Below, in pieces: positions 24,291-36,461 of a stretch of 64,000 bases of DNA. The stretch lies in contig NC_092572.1 of the NCBI RefSeq assembly GCF_037975245.1, forward strand, positions 31,965,989 through 32,029,988, in the 5' to 3' direction. The stretch comes from Apostichopus japonicus. Lineage: Eukaryota > Echinodermata > Holothuroidea > Aspidochirotida > Stichopodidae. The translations under genes and the position numbers were made by a program. How positions within the stretch are numbered: the stretch's first letter is position 1; every line of letters starts with the position of its first letter. A model generated the notes under the pieces. The model was given only the letters and a program-made list of their open reading frames with translations. It did not search any database and had not been told where the DNA came from.

Positions 24291-24976
24291 GATCAGGTCG
24301 AACATGACGTGTGCCGGGTTGACAATCTTCAAAAAGGTTATGGATGGAAAAAAAAAAACTATTAGGAAATACTTGGTTCTCAGGCAAAAAGTTTACATCT
24401 GGTTGGTCATTTCAAGCCCGAGAAGTGCCGTTTCCGGTGATCTGGGGGGTATCAAAACCAGAAATTTTCTTGTACGCTGCGCGCCAACCGATGGTGGCGC
24501 TCCGCTTAGATAGTAATTCGCGCCCCCCGGGTTAGAAAATCCTGGATACGCGCCTGTTATATCAAGTAGATCAAGCAATCACTGACATTTCTACCTAAGA
24601 GGTAGGGTGTTAGTCCCCAACCCCCTCCTCCCCACCACCGGTTAAAATTTGGGCAAAAGCATTTGATGTATACAGGGACGTAGCTAAGGCCTGATGATTG
24701 GGGGGGTGTATTGGCTGAAATTCCAACTGGATGGGTTTTGGAGCCAGAAAATTCCGACTGCTGCCTTGTACACCCCCCACCCCCGCACTAATCGTCAACG
24801 ATACGGTCAGTGTCAGTCAGACACCCCATCTTTCGCGACTGCACTTATGTTCCGAACTTTTTTCGATACATTTGTACCTTATGGGGCAAAGTTTTTGCTT
24901 ATGTTGATGGCACTTTTAAGCTTCCATAGATTAGCATTGGTGTTTTAATTGTATACCATAGAGACAATATATATCC

Positions 24977-25411
24977 CAACGACGTAGCCAGGAATTTGAA
25001 AGAGGGAACACCTTTTGCGATCGTTATGGGGGAGGGGTCTAAGGGGAGGGGGTGTCCCCCTCCCCTTTGAGATATTTGTGAACAATTGAAGGTCCTTAGA
25101 TGCGATCTGGTGCAATTTGTTGCCAGTTTCATCATTATCATATGATATCATATTATCAGCAGATTTCGTTTTCCTGTTTGAATTCTTTTACATGTTCTTT
25201 TACATAATATATCAGAAATACATTTGACGAACTTAACTGATGGACAATATAAACTTTCATATTTTGTAAGACAGCCAGATGTGCAGTGGCCTAAAAACAA
25301 ATATCGTTATCGCCGTGTATCAGCAGTGTGATAACAACAGTTTTTAAACATATTTTTCGACACTGAAAGGGGGGAGCAGTCGCTCCCCTGCTCCCCCTGG
25401 CTTCGTCCCTG
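24977..25411 (+). mobile_element. Family-F short hAT-like element nested in E
   Basis: Left end CAACGACGTAGCCAGG and right end CCTGGCTTCGTCCCTG are imperfect inverted repeats. TATATCC flanks both sides (24970-24976 and 25412-25418), a 7-bp match consistent with a decayed 8-bp duplication. It contains a perfect 12-bp G/C palindrome at 25041-25067 (AAGGGGAGGGGG, TGT, then its complement). Confidence 0.65.
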
Positions 25412-25703
25412 TATATCCTGAACTTACTTGAAGCAAGCGAACAGGGTCGACCCACCCAATAGCAAAATTAATACATAAATTATCCGAATTGAAGCTGGCG
25501 AACGTTGTATTTTTTTTAGAGTATTCAAAATCATACGAAGTTTTGTATGGTGGAGTATAAGGATCGCGAGATACAATTTCTCAATGTGACGAGGAAAACG
25601 TGGTAAATATGACTGATTAAAGGTCAATTTTGATCGAAAATTTTATGTCACTCACAATTTACAAGAACATATGAAAATAAAAGTGCGACAGTCAGAAAAA
25701 TTA

Positions 25704-25761
25704 GAGTGCGACAGTCGGAAATTCCGAATTGAAGCAGTCGGAAATTCCGACTGTCGCACTC
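25704..25761. repeat. Hairpin with ~17-bp arms (GAGTGCGACAGTCGGAA)
   Basis: GAGTGCGACAGTCGGAA at 25704-25720 returns as its reverse complement ending at 25761, with a degraded extra copy of the motif just before it at about 25682-25696. It lies in the remaining interior of element E, between F and D. Confidence 0.8.
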
Positions 25762-25819
25762 AAATTTTCCAACTATCGTAATTTTTACCAAGATCGGGGG
25801 GGGGGGGGCCTGAGACACC

Positions 25820-26814
25820 CAGTGGCGTCACCAGACTTTTCAGTCTAGGGGGGCACAGGGGGGACACAGGGGGGCACCAGCATTTGATGGGGGCTTGCAC
25901 TTAGGTGGATACGGATCGTCGTCCTGGGGGAGGGGTCTAAGGGGAGGGGGTGGCCCCCTCCCCTTTGGAAAATTTTCGCATACGGAGGATGGGCTAGATG
26001 CAAAATGGTGCCACATTTGATGCTAAATTCGATCTGAAGATATCTCCAGAAATTGCTATTTTTGAGTTAATGATTTTAACAACGCGCAGAATTTTGCAGA
26101 GGATATGAACGACATGCTATCGATATTATGCCTAACCCTATCAATAGAACCTACATTTGTTGAATTAATGTGTGCATGACCCCCGACTCCTTTCTTGTCC
26201 TTCTCGTTTTCTCCAGTTATCTATTAAGATGTAACAGGTTCCAGCATCGTTATTGGCTCCTATCAGGGATCTCACCATGCAATCCAAAGTTTGATCACAC
26301 ATCGAGTATGGCTCAGTATGCAGGTGTGAACATTCGCCATTTGTTCCTACAAGCATCTGACCTCAAATGACCTCTGCACCCCCTACACAACAGGGTTAAT
26401 ATATGGGTCCACAAATATAGGCAAGTATGGTGCCTGCGGACCCTGACATTCTCACATTTCGTCAGCTCCTATAGCCTGTCAACCTCAGACCAAGGCAACA
26501 TAATGCAGTACCCAGTTCAGAGCAACGATATTACTCATGGGTCCAGAAAAAATAAAGCGCGTTTTTTCATATTCTGATGTGTTCTCTGGAGAGTAGGGGT
26601 GGCCTACTTTTCAGGAATTTGAAGAAAATACGAATTACTGTGCTTCTTTGTCCTTATGAAAAACCAACTCAGATGATGGGAGTTGAATATAACAAAATAT
26701 ATATATTTTTTTTACCAACCCAAATCTCAGATGGGGGGCACTCGGGGGGCACTAGGTTTTCCAGGGGGGGGGGGGCACGTGCCCCTGCCCCCCCCCCCCT
26801 TGGCGACGCCACTG
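25820..26814 (+). mobile_element. Family-D hAT-like element nested in E
   Basis: Left terminus CAGTGGCGTCACCA and right terminus TGGCGACGCCACTG are inverted with one mismatch. Flanks GAGACACC and GATACACC are an 8-bp duplication with one mismatch. It carries a G/C palindrome at 25939-25965 and G-rich ends. Its ORFs (26165-26356 minus, 26577-26888 plus) show no transposase motif. Length is 995 bp. Confidence 0.8.
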
Positions 26815-26843
26815 GATACACCCCCCTTCTAGCGACGTCCCTG

Positions 26844-29800
26844 GATGTACACATTCCCCCACCCTATTATCTGCTAGTGGATGCATAAACAATCAATAAA
26901 CACAAAACAAAAGTTTGAATACCGTCTCTTTCAAGTGGTTTAAGGAGTACACTTTTAATGAATATTAAAACCTACATGGAATAACATAAATTGAACATCC
27001 TTGTTCAGTCATCACTTGATCATCATGAAATTATTGGAATAAATGTAACTACACAACTTTTTTTCACCCCCCCCCCCCCACCCAATCACCTTTGTCATTA
27101 ATTCCACTCTATGTCAGTGCTGGATTATTCAGCTGAATCATTGCACCAGCAAAGAGAGTGTCAGGCAATCAAACGATGTTTTGTCTTTTCAAGTACCTCG
27201 TAATTGCTCAAATCAAAATACTACGTCGACATTTCACCAATAATGTTAATAGTCAATTCATGTGCCCCCCCCTTTTTTTGTGTCCCTCTTGTCTTAGTAC
27301 CATACTCAGCAAGAAAAGTTTACTATTTGGGATAAATAGTTGAAATTTAAATTAGAAAGAAATCTTGATTTCGAGAAATGCAATGGCAATTTCGAGAGAA
27401 ACGTACAAGTTTGGAAATAAAACGCCAATATTTTTAGATGATAAGTCGACATTTAAAAGTTTAAAATTTAAACAAAAAGAAATCGACATTTTACATGGAG
27501 GGAACTAAAGAGGTCGAAATAAATCGATGAGGTTTAATATTTAGAAAAACTAGTTTAATGTTGAGAATTACGGTTAAATTACAGGTGGCAATTTTAGGAC
27601 AATCTTGATTTTCAAGAAAAGGGTTTCAATATTGAAAAAGGGTTGAATTTTCCAGAAATATTCGAAACTGTCGGGATAAAATAATTAACATATATCTTGA
27701 TATGAACATTTTGAATTTTCAGTGTTCCATGTGAGTCACAGTAACATTGACAAAATGTGTATTGTTTGCTTAATTGGGATGCCTCCCGACTCCCTCCCCA
27801 ACCCATTCAATTTTTGATCCCTTCCCACGCCAATCAAATGATTTGCCACATGTCTAATAGATATGGGAAAGGGTGTAGAACATATAGGAGGAGGTACATC
27901 TTGTGGCTAAAATGTGTGTATATTTCTGATCAAGTATATGTGTATTCATAGAGGGGCTGTATCGGTACGTTTGCTTCTCCAATCCTGAAAACGGATCGAC
28001 TCTCCTGTATGGTTTAGTACCCAATAACGTGGGTTCACATTCCAAAATCCTCCCGACAAATTTAGGAAGGGGAATGACCCTTTATGGTCAGACTATAGGT
28101 GGATTCGAAAGTTGTGATGGTGTTGCTGTGGAGTCGTTCAATGCAATTCTATGTAGGGGGTGGGGCCCTATGACTGAAACCATTTTAAGGCGTACCTAGA
28201 CTATAATTTTTGTCTAAACTTAAGGTTGTTCTAAAGAATACTAGTGTGAAGTTTGAAAACTGAACTGACCGATGCTAAAACCACTGTTGTGTAATTGCAT
28301 GGAAAATCAGAAAATACAGTCTTGCCCGTCCAGTTATGCTGTATACATAGCCGTTAGGTGGACATGTTGCCCAACCAGTTATTATTCTTATATACAATAA
28401 TGTCTGACAAAGAGGTACACATTATAGCATGTTACCTTCATGTAGTCATGTATCACATTTTAATAGCAGATGATTTCAAGGGGGGGGGGGGGGATCCCAA
28501 CTGACTTAGGTAGGGCCTACACTTTTATGGAAAGGCCAGAGTGGAAAGAAGAATTTAAAAGCGGAGGAGGTGTGGTCGTTGGCTTGTTTAAGGCAAATCA
28601 CAGTAGCCCCGTCCCCTGAAATTGTTTTGAAAATTGATGTTACATGGTGCACTCCGAGGCATAATTACACTACCAATTAGGTCTAAAATTGGTCTATACA
28701 CTATGCAGTTTTGCCTATGAATACTGTTTTTGTAAAGTCGTGAGGGGCGGGGAGGGGTGTACACCCGTTGAAGTGGCCTTCTTCTAAGCTGAATGTAACA
28801 TTGCCCAAACCCCTACCCCTCGACTTATATCCAAGTGTATAATTTGGAAATTTTCTGATTAATGTTGAAAAACCAAAATACTTTCATCTCGTCATTTCAA
28901 AAGGCTTAAGAAATGATAAAATATTGACTTCTTTCCAAGCTTGTAGTAAACAATATCCTGATAAAAGTCACTTGTAGTTGTAAGGGTTATTTTGATAGTT
29001 CCAGGTAACGGTAAGCCGGGCCTTACACTAATAACGTTGAACCGAGCGTGAACAGGAAAGGATTAATAAGTAATCTCCAAAAGCGGATATTTGATAATAA
29101 GTTCCTTTTTATTAACTCTGAATATAACTATAACTTTGGTTTGTTACTCACACATACTCACGCACAGTCGCACAAACACGCACACGCGCAGTAGCACTGC
29201 AACTTTACATGACGCACACTTCGTAACAATACACAAACAACACATCGTGTGAGTTCGTTTACTGATAACTTGGGATAATTAAAATGCACAGGCATAAATG
29301 CTGATCATAAAGATATACTACGGAGCCCTCTGTTATACGTCTGTGGCTTTGGGAGATAAACTCCCCGATACGTCTTTAGGAGACACTTAAACCACCGATT
29401 CTACAATAACAAATTACGACGCGATGCACAGGGCACACGCTCTGCCCTTGAACCTGATTGGTCCAAACTTATAGCTAACCCCTCACCCAACTCTTCATTG
29501 GTTGAGTACCAAGCTGATATGCAGATGAGCACATGCAAATGGCCACTCAACCAATTTGAACCAGTTTGGGTGTCTTCTACCCAACAAACCGAATCATTTA
29601 AAACAAAACATCTGTATACGCTTCTAATAACGCGTGATTCAGAGCCCGCCACACCACAGAGCAAACCACCAAAACACGAGCCATGTGTGACGTCATAATA
29701 ACAATAAGTTAACAATATGTTAACACAAACTATAGAATACGCTTCAAATAGTGACGCAATACTATCACGATAGATTTCGCTAGTCGATAGTACGCGATAG

Positions 29801-29846
29801 TACGAGGTTAATCACTGAGCATGTCGGATAGACGAGACTCAACTTA
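26844..29846. other. Intergenic/intronic DNA, no recognised gene
   Basis: Contains poly-C and poly-G runs (27067-27079, 28481-28493), a CA-rich stretch at about 29150-29195, and short ORFs without motifs. No element termini were found before the CACTG end at 29847. Confidence 0.4.
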
Positions 29847-29867
29847 CACTGAAAACTTAAATTGGTT

Positions 29868-30190
29868 CACCGACTAACATAACGTTAGTCCATCTGGTGC
29901 CTCTACCGACTAACATAGCCTTAGTCAGTTGCTATACCGACTAATTTATTCCTTAGTCAGTTGGATTTCTTAGTCGGTCATCTTAGTCCGTCAGCTTAGT
30001 CGATCAACAATATCGTAGTCGGTAAATGTATATTAGTCAGTTACATTAGTTGGTGACATTAGTCGGTCTTTACCGACTAATTTATATGAGCCACCGACTA
30101 GTTTATAGCAGGTTTTACATTAGTCAGGATGGTGCCTCTCCCGACTAACCTTTCTTAGTCGGTATCGACTGACTAGTTGCACTGACTAGA
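29868..30190. repeat. Left subterminal TTAGTCGGT array
   Basis: About 17 copies of ACCGACTAA or its complement, with variants such as TTAGTCAGT, TTAGTCCGT and TTAGTCGAT, at irregular 10-30 bp spacing and mixed orientation. Likely protein-binding sites of the element's transposase (inference by analogy with CACTA elements). Confidence 0.85.
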
Positions 30191-30811
30191 ATCACTGAAA
30201 GAAAAGAGAGCAGAAGAAACACAAATAATGTGTACGTTGGCAGTATTTATTTCTGATAAAACTTCTGATGTCTACAAGAGCTGACTTTCGACAGATGGAG
30301 AAGAAATCACTGTAAACAAAAATCTGAAAATATGATTTTATTCCAACAAAGTTAAGACAAGTTAATGGATCAAACATGAATCGCAAAAGTATAGCACTGC
30401 ACAATAATGCAAAGTTGAATCTTGGGCAAGGGTTCCTCATGACTTTCGTTTTAAAGTGGTACCCCAAATCGACACCAGTTAAGTCTTCACGAACAAAGAG
30501 TGTTTCTCTTAACTACAAATGGCCTCCCACTTGTCTTCAGGAAGCCAAAAATCTGCACCATTATTGACCTGTGAACAGAAAATATGATATACGTGTAAGC
30601 ACAGATACAGATATAGCACATGATAACTCACATTATCATAAACATACATTTACATTAAAATTTTATAACATATTGGGAGGTATACATTTAAATCTAGGTC
30701 CCTCAAATTATAAGCCAGGAATAGCAGCTTTACCAAATAATTATTAGCTTTGCACAGCATAACACCAAGTTATTTTTCAAAGCTTAATAATCATGTTAAT
30801 AATGATCCCAA

Positions 30812-33052
30812 TAGACCGGGAGCCCAGAGGGTTTGGTTAGCTGGGAAGGTAACCAATTGCCTTGTACATCACAATGTTCACAGTGCTTTCCTGTATATGA
30901 AACCAGACGACTGGCAAACCGGCTGTGGTGGGTGTGGCTGGGAGAGCAATTTTAAAGTCACCTGATAGCTAACCTAAATCAGTTTTCATGGTAACCACAT
31001 CAAAGTAAGTACAATGTGTCAGGTATGGCCCCAAGAGCAATAAATGGCCATTGCCAGTAATTATTGGTGGTGGGGTACCCCTGCCAGTGATCTATAATTG
31101 ACCCCTCACGGCTGACCTAGGTCAGCTCATGAGGTAACCACTTGAAACCTACAGGAAAATGTTGGTTAGGACTTCAGATAAAACTGATGGGCATTTCCAG
31201 TAATTTATATTAGTGGAGTACCTGCCAGTAGACCCCCAAATTGCCCATTCCCTCATTGACCTAGTTCAGCTCATGAGATAACCAGTTGAAAAATTACTGG
31301 AAAATGATAGGTATCACTTTATATGTAAGGGATGGGCATTTCCAGTCATTTATATTGGTGGGGTAACCCTGCCAGTAGACCCCAAAATGCCCATCCCCCA
31401 TTGACCTAGATGAGCTCATGAGGTAACCAGTTGAAAACTACTGTAAAATGATTGGTTAGGACTCTATATGTAAGGGATGGGCATTTCCAGTAATTTATAT
31501 TAGTGGAGTACCTGCCAGTAGACCCCCAAATTCCCCCCCCCCCCTCATTGATGTAGGTCAGCTCATGATTTAACCAGTTGAAAACTACTGGAAAATGATT
31601 GGCAGGACTCTATATGTAAGGGATGGGCATTTCCAGTAATTTATATTAGTGCGGTACCCCTGCCAGTAGACCCCCAAAATGCCCCTCCCCTCATTGATCT
31701 AGGTCAGCTCATGATTTGACCAGTTGAAACCTACTGGAAAATGATGGGTATCACTTCTTATGTAAGGAATGGGCATTTCCAGTAATTTATATTGGTGGGC
31801 CACCACTGCCAGAGTCCGCCCCACTCCCCTTAAACTAGGTGGGCTTTGGTGTGACCAATTGAAAACTACTGGAAAATGATAGTTAGGACTCCAGATTTAA
31901 GGAGAGTAATTTTCAGTTATTTCCACTACCCCTGTCCATTTTCCCACCATCTCCAAACACTGTCTAACATTATATTATAGCTCACACCCAAAGACTCCCA
32001 TAAACACCCCAGATACAGTGTAACCACTCATAGGTGGCCTCAAATGACTGATTACAACCTGTGTGGTTATTCAGGAAGTATGTTCTTGACAGTCAACGTT
32101 CATTTCATTCAGCTGTTCTGAAGTGGTCCGTTCAAGTTACCGTAGCTTTACTTATGCCAAGGTGATTGTCTGATTGAAACATGTGGTCCATGCCAGTGGC
32201 ACCAGCCTGTTTCCAGGTGTCAAGGAAAAATATGTTAATCTGGTGAATGATTCACTGTTTGTGATTTTTGTTGCCAAACCAATTTCTTTCAGCATGGGGA
32301 CATTTTTTGTGAAAAACCATAAAACATTAATCTACGACCTATGACCTGAAACTTGGGTTTCTTTTCCAGTAGTTTTCAATTGATCACACCATTAGCTCAC
32401 CTATGTTAATAAGGGGGGGGGGGCGGACTCTGGCAGTGGTGGCCCACCAATATAAAATACTGGAAATGCCCATCCTTACATATGAAGTGATACCTATCAT
32501 TTTCCAGTAGGTTTCAACTGGTCAAATCATGAGCTCACCTAGGTCAATGAGGGGATGGGCATTTTGGGGGTCTACTGGCAGGGGTACCCCACCAATATAA
32601 ATTACTGGAAATGCCCATCACTTACATGAAGTGATACCTATCATTTTCCAGTAGGTTTCAACTGGTTACCTTATGAGCTGACCAAGGTCAATGTGGGGAT
32701 GAGCATTTTGGGGGTCTACTGGCAGGGGTACCCCACCAATAAAAATTACTGGCAATGCCCATCCCTTGTATCTGAAGTCCTAACCAACATTTTCCAGTAG
32801 GTTTCAAGTGGTTATGGCCATTTGTTGCTCTTGGGGCCATACCTGACACATTGTTCTTACTTTGATGTGGTTACCATGAAAGCTGATCTAGGTTAGCTAT
32901 TAGGTGACTTTAAAATTGCTCTCCCAGCCACACCCACCACAGTCGGTTGCCAGTCGACTGGTTTCATATACAGGAATGCATTGTGAACATTGTGGTGTAC
33001 CAGGCAATTGGTTACCTTCCCAGCTAACCAAACCCTCTGGACTCCCGCTCTA
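30812..33052. mobile_element. 2.2-kb fold-back element nested in the CACTG element
   Basis: The left end (CGGGAGCCCAGAGGGTTTGG at 30818) matches the reverse complement of the right end (CCAAACCCTCTGGACTCCCG, ending about 33047), and the match continues inward for hundreds of bases. The left arm holds about five tandem units of 136-155 bp (GGGCATTTCCAGT at 31189, 31334, 31489, 31625, 31771). The right arm holds about three in inverted orientation (near 32460, 32605, 32746). Long inverted arms made of tandem repeats are the hallmark of fold-back elements. No target duplication is obvious and no coding capacity was found. Confidence 0.8.
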
Positions 33053-35019
33053 CAGATCAGTAAAACTTTGACCAAACTTATGAAGCTTGCACGTAAATGA
33101 TATACCAGACTGTTTTTTTTTAAAAACAGGTTATGAAAAGTATCTTTAATATCATTAAACAGTTGGGTACAATAGTTAAACTCACTCTTCCATCAGTTGT
33201 CTCTATGGTACTTGTTCCTTTGCTTTTTGGACTCTCGGATAAACTCTTTTGTTCTGCGAAGGGTACCAATATATCATCTTAAAACATGTCTTTAAGCCAT
33301 ATATAACACAGTTCTCCTCTTCCATTGTTGCTTCCACACTGGTGTCGTACATCACAGGAAACCTCACCCTTGACTTGGATATTTGGCTTTTCAATTCTTC
33401 CTGGAATAAAGAAACAGCAAAGTATTCATCATTTGAAAAAAAAAAATTATATAAAGTTGTCACCATAAAGTTATGTGAGATTTGCTTCCACTATAGTCTC
33501 AAAAAAAAATCCCAAAGTTTGAAGCAGACTGTATAAAGCTGAACATTTGAACGAGAGTGTCATCACAATTGCAACCAGAATCAAATGCCCAGAATACAGA
33601 GATAATAAAGCATGGGCTAAATCTTTGTTTGTTTTTATGATCTTTAACAATATAAAATTTTAGAAACACAAATGCACTGAGCCAACTTATTTATAGGGCT
33701 AATCGTTTTTAGTTGTTATTTTGCTTGCTCACATAACAAGCCTGTTTAGACCTAGGCTAGAGAAGAATCAGTACTTTGTTACACTAAGTTTTTCGGTCGT
33801 TTTGATTTAGTCTTACTAGTAGTACTAAAGTATATAATGGACCGGCGAAGACTAGAGAATACCCAGAGTTTTAGCAACTGCGTTAAACTGTATGATCTGA
33901 TCTATTATTTACGTCAATGAGTTTCATTCAATCTGGGATCAAACAAAAAAAGAGAAAACTAATTAATCTTAACCTTTAAACTTTGCTACTAAACAGATAT
34001 GCTTTAATTACAAATAAATGTAAAAAAAACTCATAATCTACGAATCGATGCATATACATATACTGTACATAAACAGAATAATTTGAATTCGCGCAAGTGA
34101 ACCCTGCACTACTGTACATTGGACAGAAAAAACGTGCAATTAGAACAAACTAAACATACTAAATTTTCCGTTACTTCTACATAAAATATCAATACAAATA
34201 CAACAACTTACTCTTTTGGCAGTATACTAAAAGCACACGTTATAATAACTTCAGACTATCAAGCTTTCCTGAGAAAAAACGGTTAATACTTCTTACAGTA
34301 AACAAACCGACCGTGAAGGAATGTCGTAATTGTTTCCTGGGCGTGACCGGAAATTAAATACTAAAAAATGATAAATGAAAAGGTTAAATAGAACTGAAGC
34401 GTGCATCCTGACTGCTCGCAATATATTATACCGGTGACTAGCCAACATAATTTGTTCAGCCTACTGTGACTGTAAGTTTGAAGGTCTTGCTTATTGAATA
34501 TCACATAGCCTACCCATTTAGATTCACATGGGAAATTACAGGAAATCTTTACCAAATGAGTGTAGACTTCAAATAAACTATTGAGACTTATAGTCCCAGC
34601 ATAAATTAGAAGATTATGTGCCACTGTTCAATCTAGCCCAATACACACATAACACATTGTTAATTGGTGTTTAGAATGCACACTTTGGTGTTGAGAATGT
34701 ACTGCAGTACCCAGTAGAAGCCTATAAGCTTCTCACTGTCATTGCACTTGTGTATTGCGAAACGCCAGTAACACTAACCATAATACAGTACTACTACTAG
34801 TGCCAGTGGCCTAACAATTAACTTTAATTTTACCTTCAAGTTAAAGGAATAACAGGTAGGCCGATGATGGCAGTTAATACCTCCATTCTTCTAAAGACCT
34901 TCTTGGGTGATTTACGGTTGAAAGTTGCTTAGAGTGATCGTATGAAACTATGCCAAGCCCAGCAAGCTGCCGTTGCCTCTCGGCCAAGTTTCGAAATTGA
35001 ATTGAATCGAATTGAGTTA

Positions 35020-35265
35020 AAATACATTAGTCCGTCGACACCGACTAATCTACGACTATGGCGTAAATCGGGTGTCCGTATCGTTCTTAGTCCATCGGTT
35101 AAAATACCTTCGTCCGTCGCCACCGACTAAGCTGCGATTAAATATTCCTTAGTCAGTGTAAACTGACTAAGAAGCAGTGATGAAACAAAGATTTTTGCTA
35201 GTTCGTGTGCATTGACTAACGTTACAGACTAATTTAACGTTAGTCCGTTGCAATATTGACTAGTT
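35020..35265. repeat. Right subterminal TTAGTCGGT array
   Basis: About ten variants of TTAGTCCGT/ACCGACTAA in both orientations just inside the right CAGTG end, mirroring the left array but sparser. Confidence 0.8.
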
Positions 35266-35357
35266 TATTTTTTCAGTGTACTACTACTACTATAGTACGC
35301 GTTTCCATTGGAACTTACATCGCCTCTTTGCTTTACTCATTTGAAAGTCACGACCAT

Positions 35358-36453
35358 CAGTGGCGGCGGAACCGGGGGGGGGGGCTTGGGGGGCTCAGCT
35401 CCCCCAATGAAAAAGTTGAGGGGGCAAATGCATGATAACCCCCCCCCCCCCAATATTTACCAAGGCTCCGAAACGTGCATCTGCCCATTTTTCAATGCAT
35501 ACTTGTCGATCTGTCCGATGCACACGTATACTATATAGGTGTAATAATTTTAGTAATTGCTGGGGGACCCTCGGCCCGTCCCCTGGCTATAGACCACATT
35601 GTCACCCCAACCGGGTCTTCACGCCCCGTGAAAAGTGGAAGCAGTGAGTGTGAGTACCAGTAAGCGTAACACAACTTCGTCTTAGGCCAATGACTTGCCT
35701 CATATCAGCCAGTTCTCCAACATCCCCTTACTTAGTGGCGGAGCGTCCATATATACAGTCAGGGGGCGGATCCCCCCCCCCCCCTGACAGACTCAAATGG
35801 ACTGCCGGCGCCCTTTTCAGCTTTTCACTATACTTTTTACTTATTCGCTATTATTGACTATTTTATTGCGCTCTCATATACCTATTGACATTTGTCATAT
35901 TCTGTTGGTGTAATTTTCCGACAAAATGGCAACGACACCTATTTATTCTCCGTTTATCTGCAATTTAGCAAGGCCCGGAAAGGGTCATTTCCTGCAATCT
36001 AGGGAGTATCTTTACTCAAAATTTGTCTGTACGCTCCGCGCCAACCTGTGGTGGCGCTCCGCTTAGATAGTGTCGAAAGCGCCCCTACAGACCATTCTTG
36101 CCCCCCCCCGACCAATACCCCTAGCTCCGCCACTGCCCTTACTACACTCAAAAACGTCTTTGCGAGTACACTACGAGTTTAATAGCTACTCTCTTAAAAC
36201 ACCATCGAATATACAAATTACAATGTTTTTACAGACTTTTACGTGTAATCTGAGAAATTGCAGACTTGAGACCCATATTTTAGGGCTAGGTATTCGCAGC
36301 ATAAAACACACGGGAAGTGCCGTTTCCGGCCATCTGGGGGTTTGAAATAACCCAAAATTTTGTTGTACGCTCCGCGCCAACCGATGGTGCCGCTCCGCTT
36401 AGATAGTCTCCACACATTAGCCCTCCAATAATTTTTCCGTTCCGCCGCGCCTG
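35358..36453 (+). mobile_element. Family-J hAT-like element hosting a family-B MITE
   Basis: Left terminus CAGTGGCGGCGGAACC and right terminus GTTCCGCCGCGCCTG are inverted with small mismatches. The flanking 8-bp duplication ACGACCAT (35350-35357, 36454-36461) is perfect. Net length without the nested MITE is about 685 bp. The shared core occurs near 36370-36400. Short ORFs show no transposase signature. Confidence 0.88.
35733..36135 (+). mobile_element. Family-B MITE, third copy
   Basis: Left terminus is TAGTGGCGGAGC (first base mutated from C) and right terminus GCTCCGCCACTG. The flanking duplication CCCTTACT (35725-35732, 36136-36143) is perfect. Length is 403 bp. It is nested in element J. 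Confidence 0.9.
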
Positions 36454-36461
36454 ACGACCAT

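Larger units (their letters stand above)
21793..24556 (+). mobile_element. Family-G composite element containing nested MITEs
   Basis: Left terminus CAGGTGCGTATCCAGG and right terminus CCTGGATACGCGCCTG are inverted with one mismatch. TTATATCA occurs at 21787-21794 and 24557-24564, a perfect 8-bp direct repeat overlapping the left terminus by two bases. Inside lie another terminus pointing right at 22478-22492 (CTCGCTACGCGCCTG), a family-A remnant, a family-C copy and a family-B copy. The conserved GCGCCAACC...GGTGGCGC core occurs near 22410 and again near 24480, close to the two ends. Confidence 0.65.
24673..26843 (+). mobile_element. Family-E hAT-like element hosting two nested elements
   Basis: Left terminus CAGGGACGTAGCTA and right terminus TAGCGACGTCCCTG are inverted with one mismatch. 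Flanks GATGTATA and GATGTACA are an 8-bp duplication with one mismatch. Nested inside are element F (24977-25411) and element D (25820-26814). Subtracting them leaves about 725 bp. No transposase was recognised. Confidence 0.75.
29847..35278. mobile_element. 5.4-kb DNA transposon with CACTG ends and subterminal motif arrays
   Basis: Left end CACTGAAAA and right end TTTTTCAGTG are inverted repeats, flanked on both sides by TA. Just inside each end is a dense array of short motifs in both orientations, ACCGACTAA/TTAGTCGGT and variants: about 17 at 29868-30185 and about 10 at 35020-35265. Known: CACTA/EnSpm elements combine CACTA/CACTG termini with subterminal arrays bound by their transposase, but usually make 2-3 bp duplications. 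The TA flank would also suit Tc1/mariner relatives. No transposase was recognised; candidate ORFs (for example 33203-33466 minus, 30192-30467 minus) are short, so this copy is probably non-autonomous. Confidence 0.7.

Noticed and set aside
33203-33536. Overlapping ORFs near the right part of the CACTG element as transposase remnants
   Set aside because: Fewer than 100 codons each, open on both strands, and no transposase signature.
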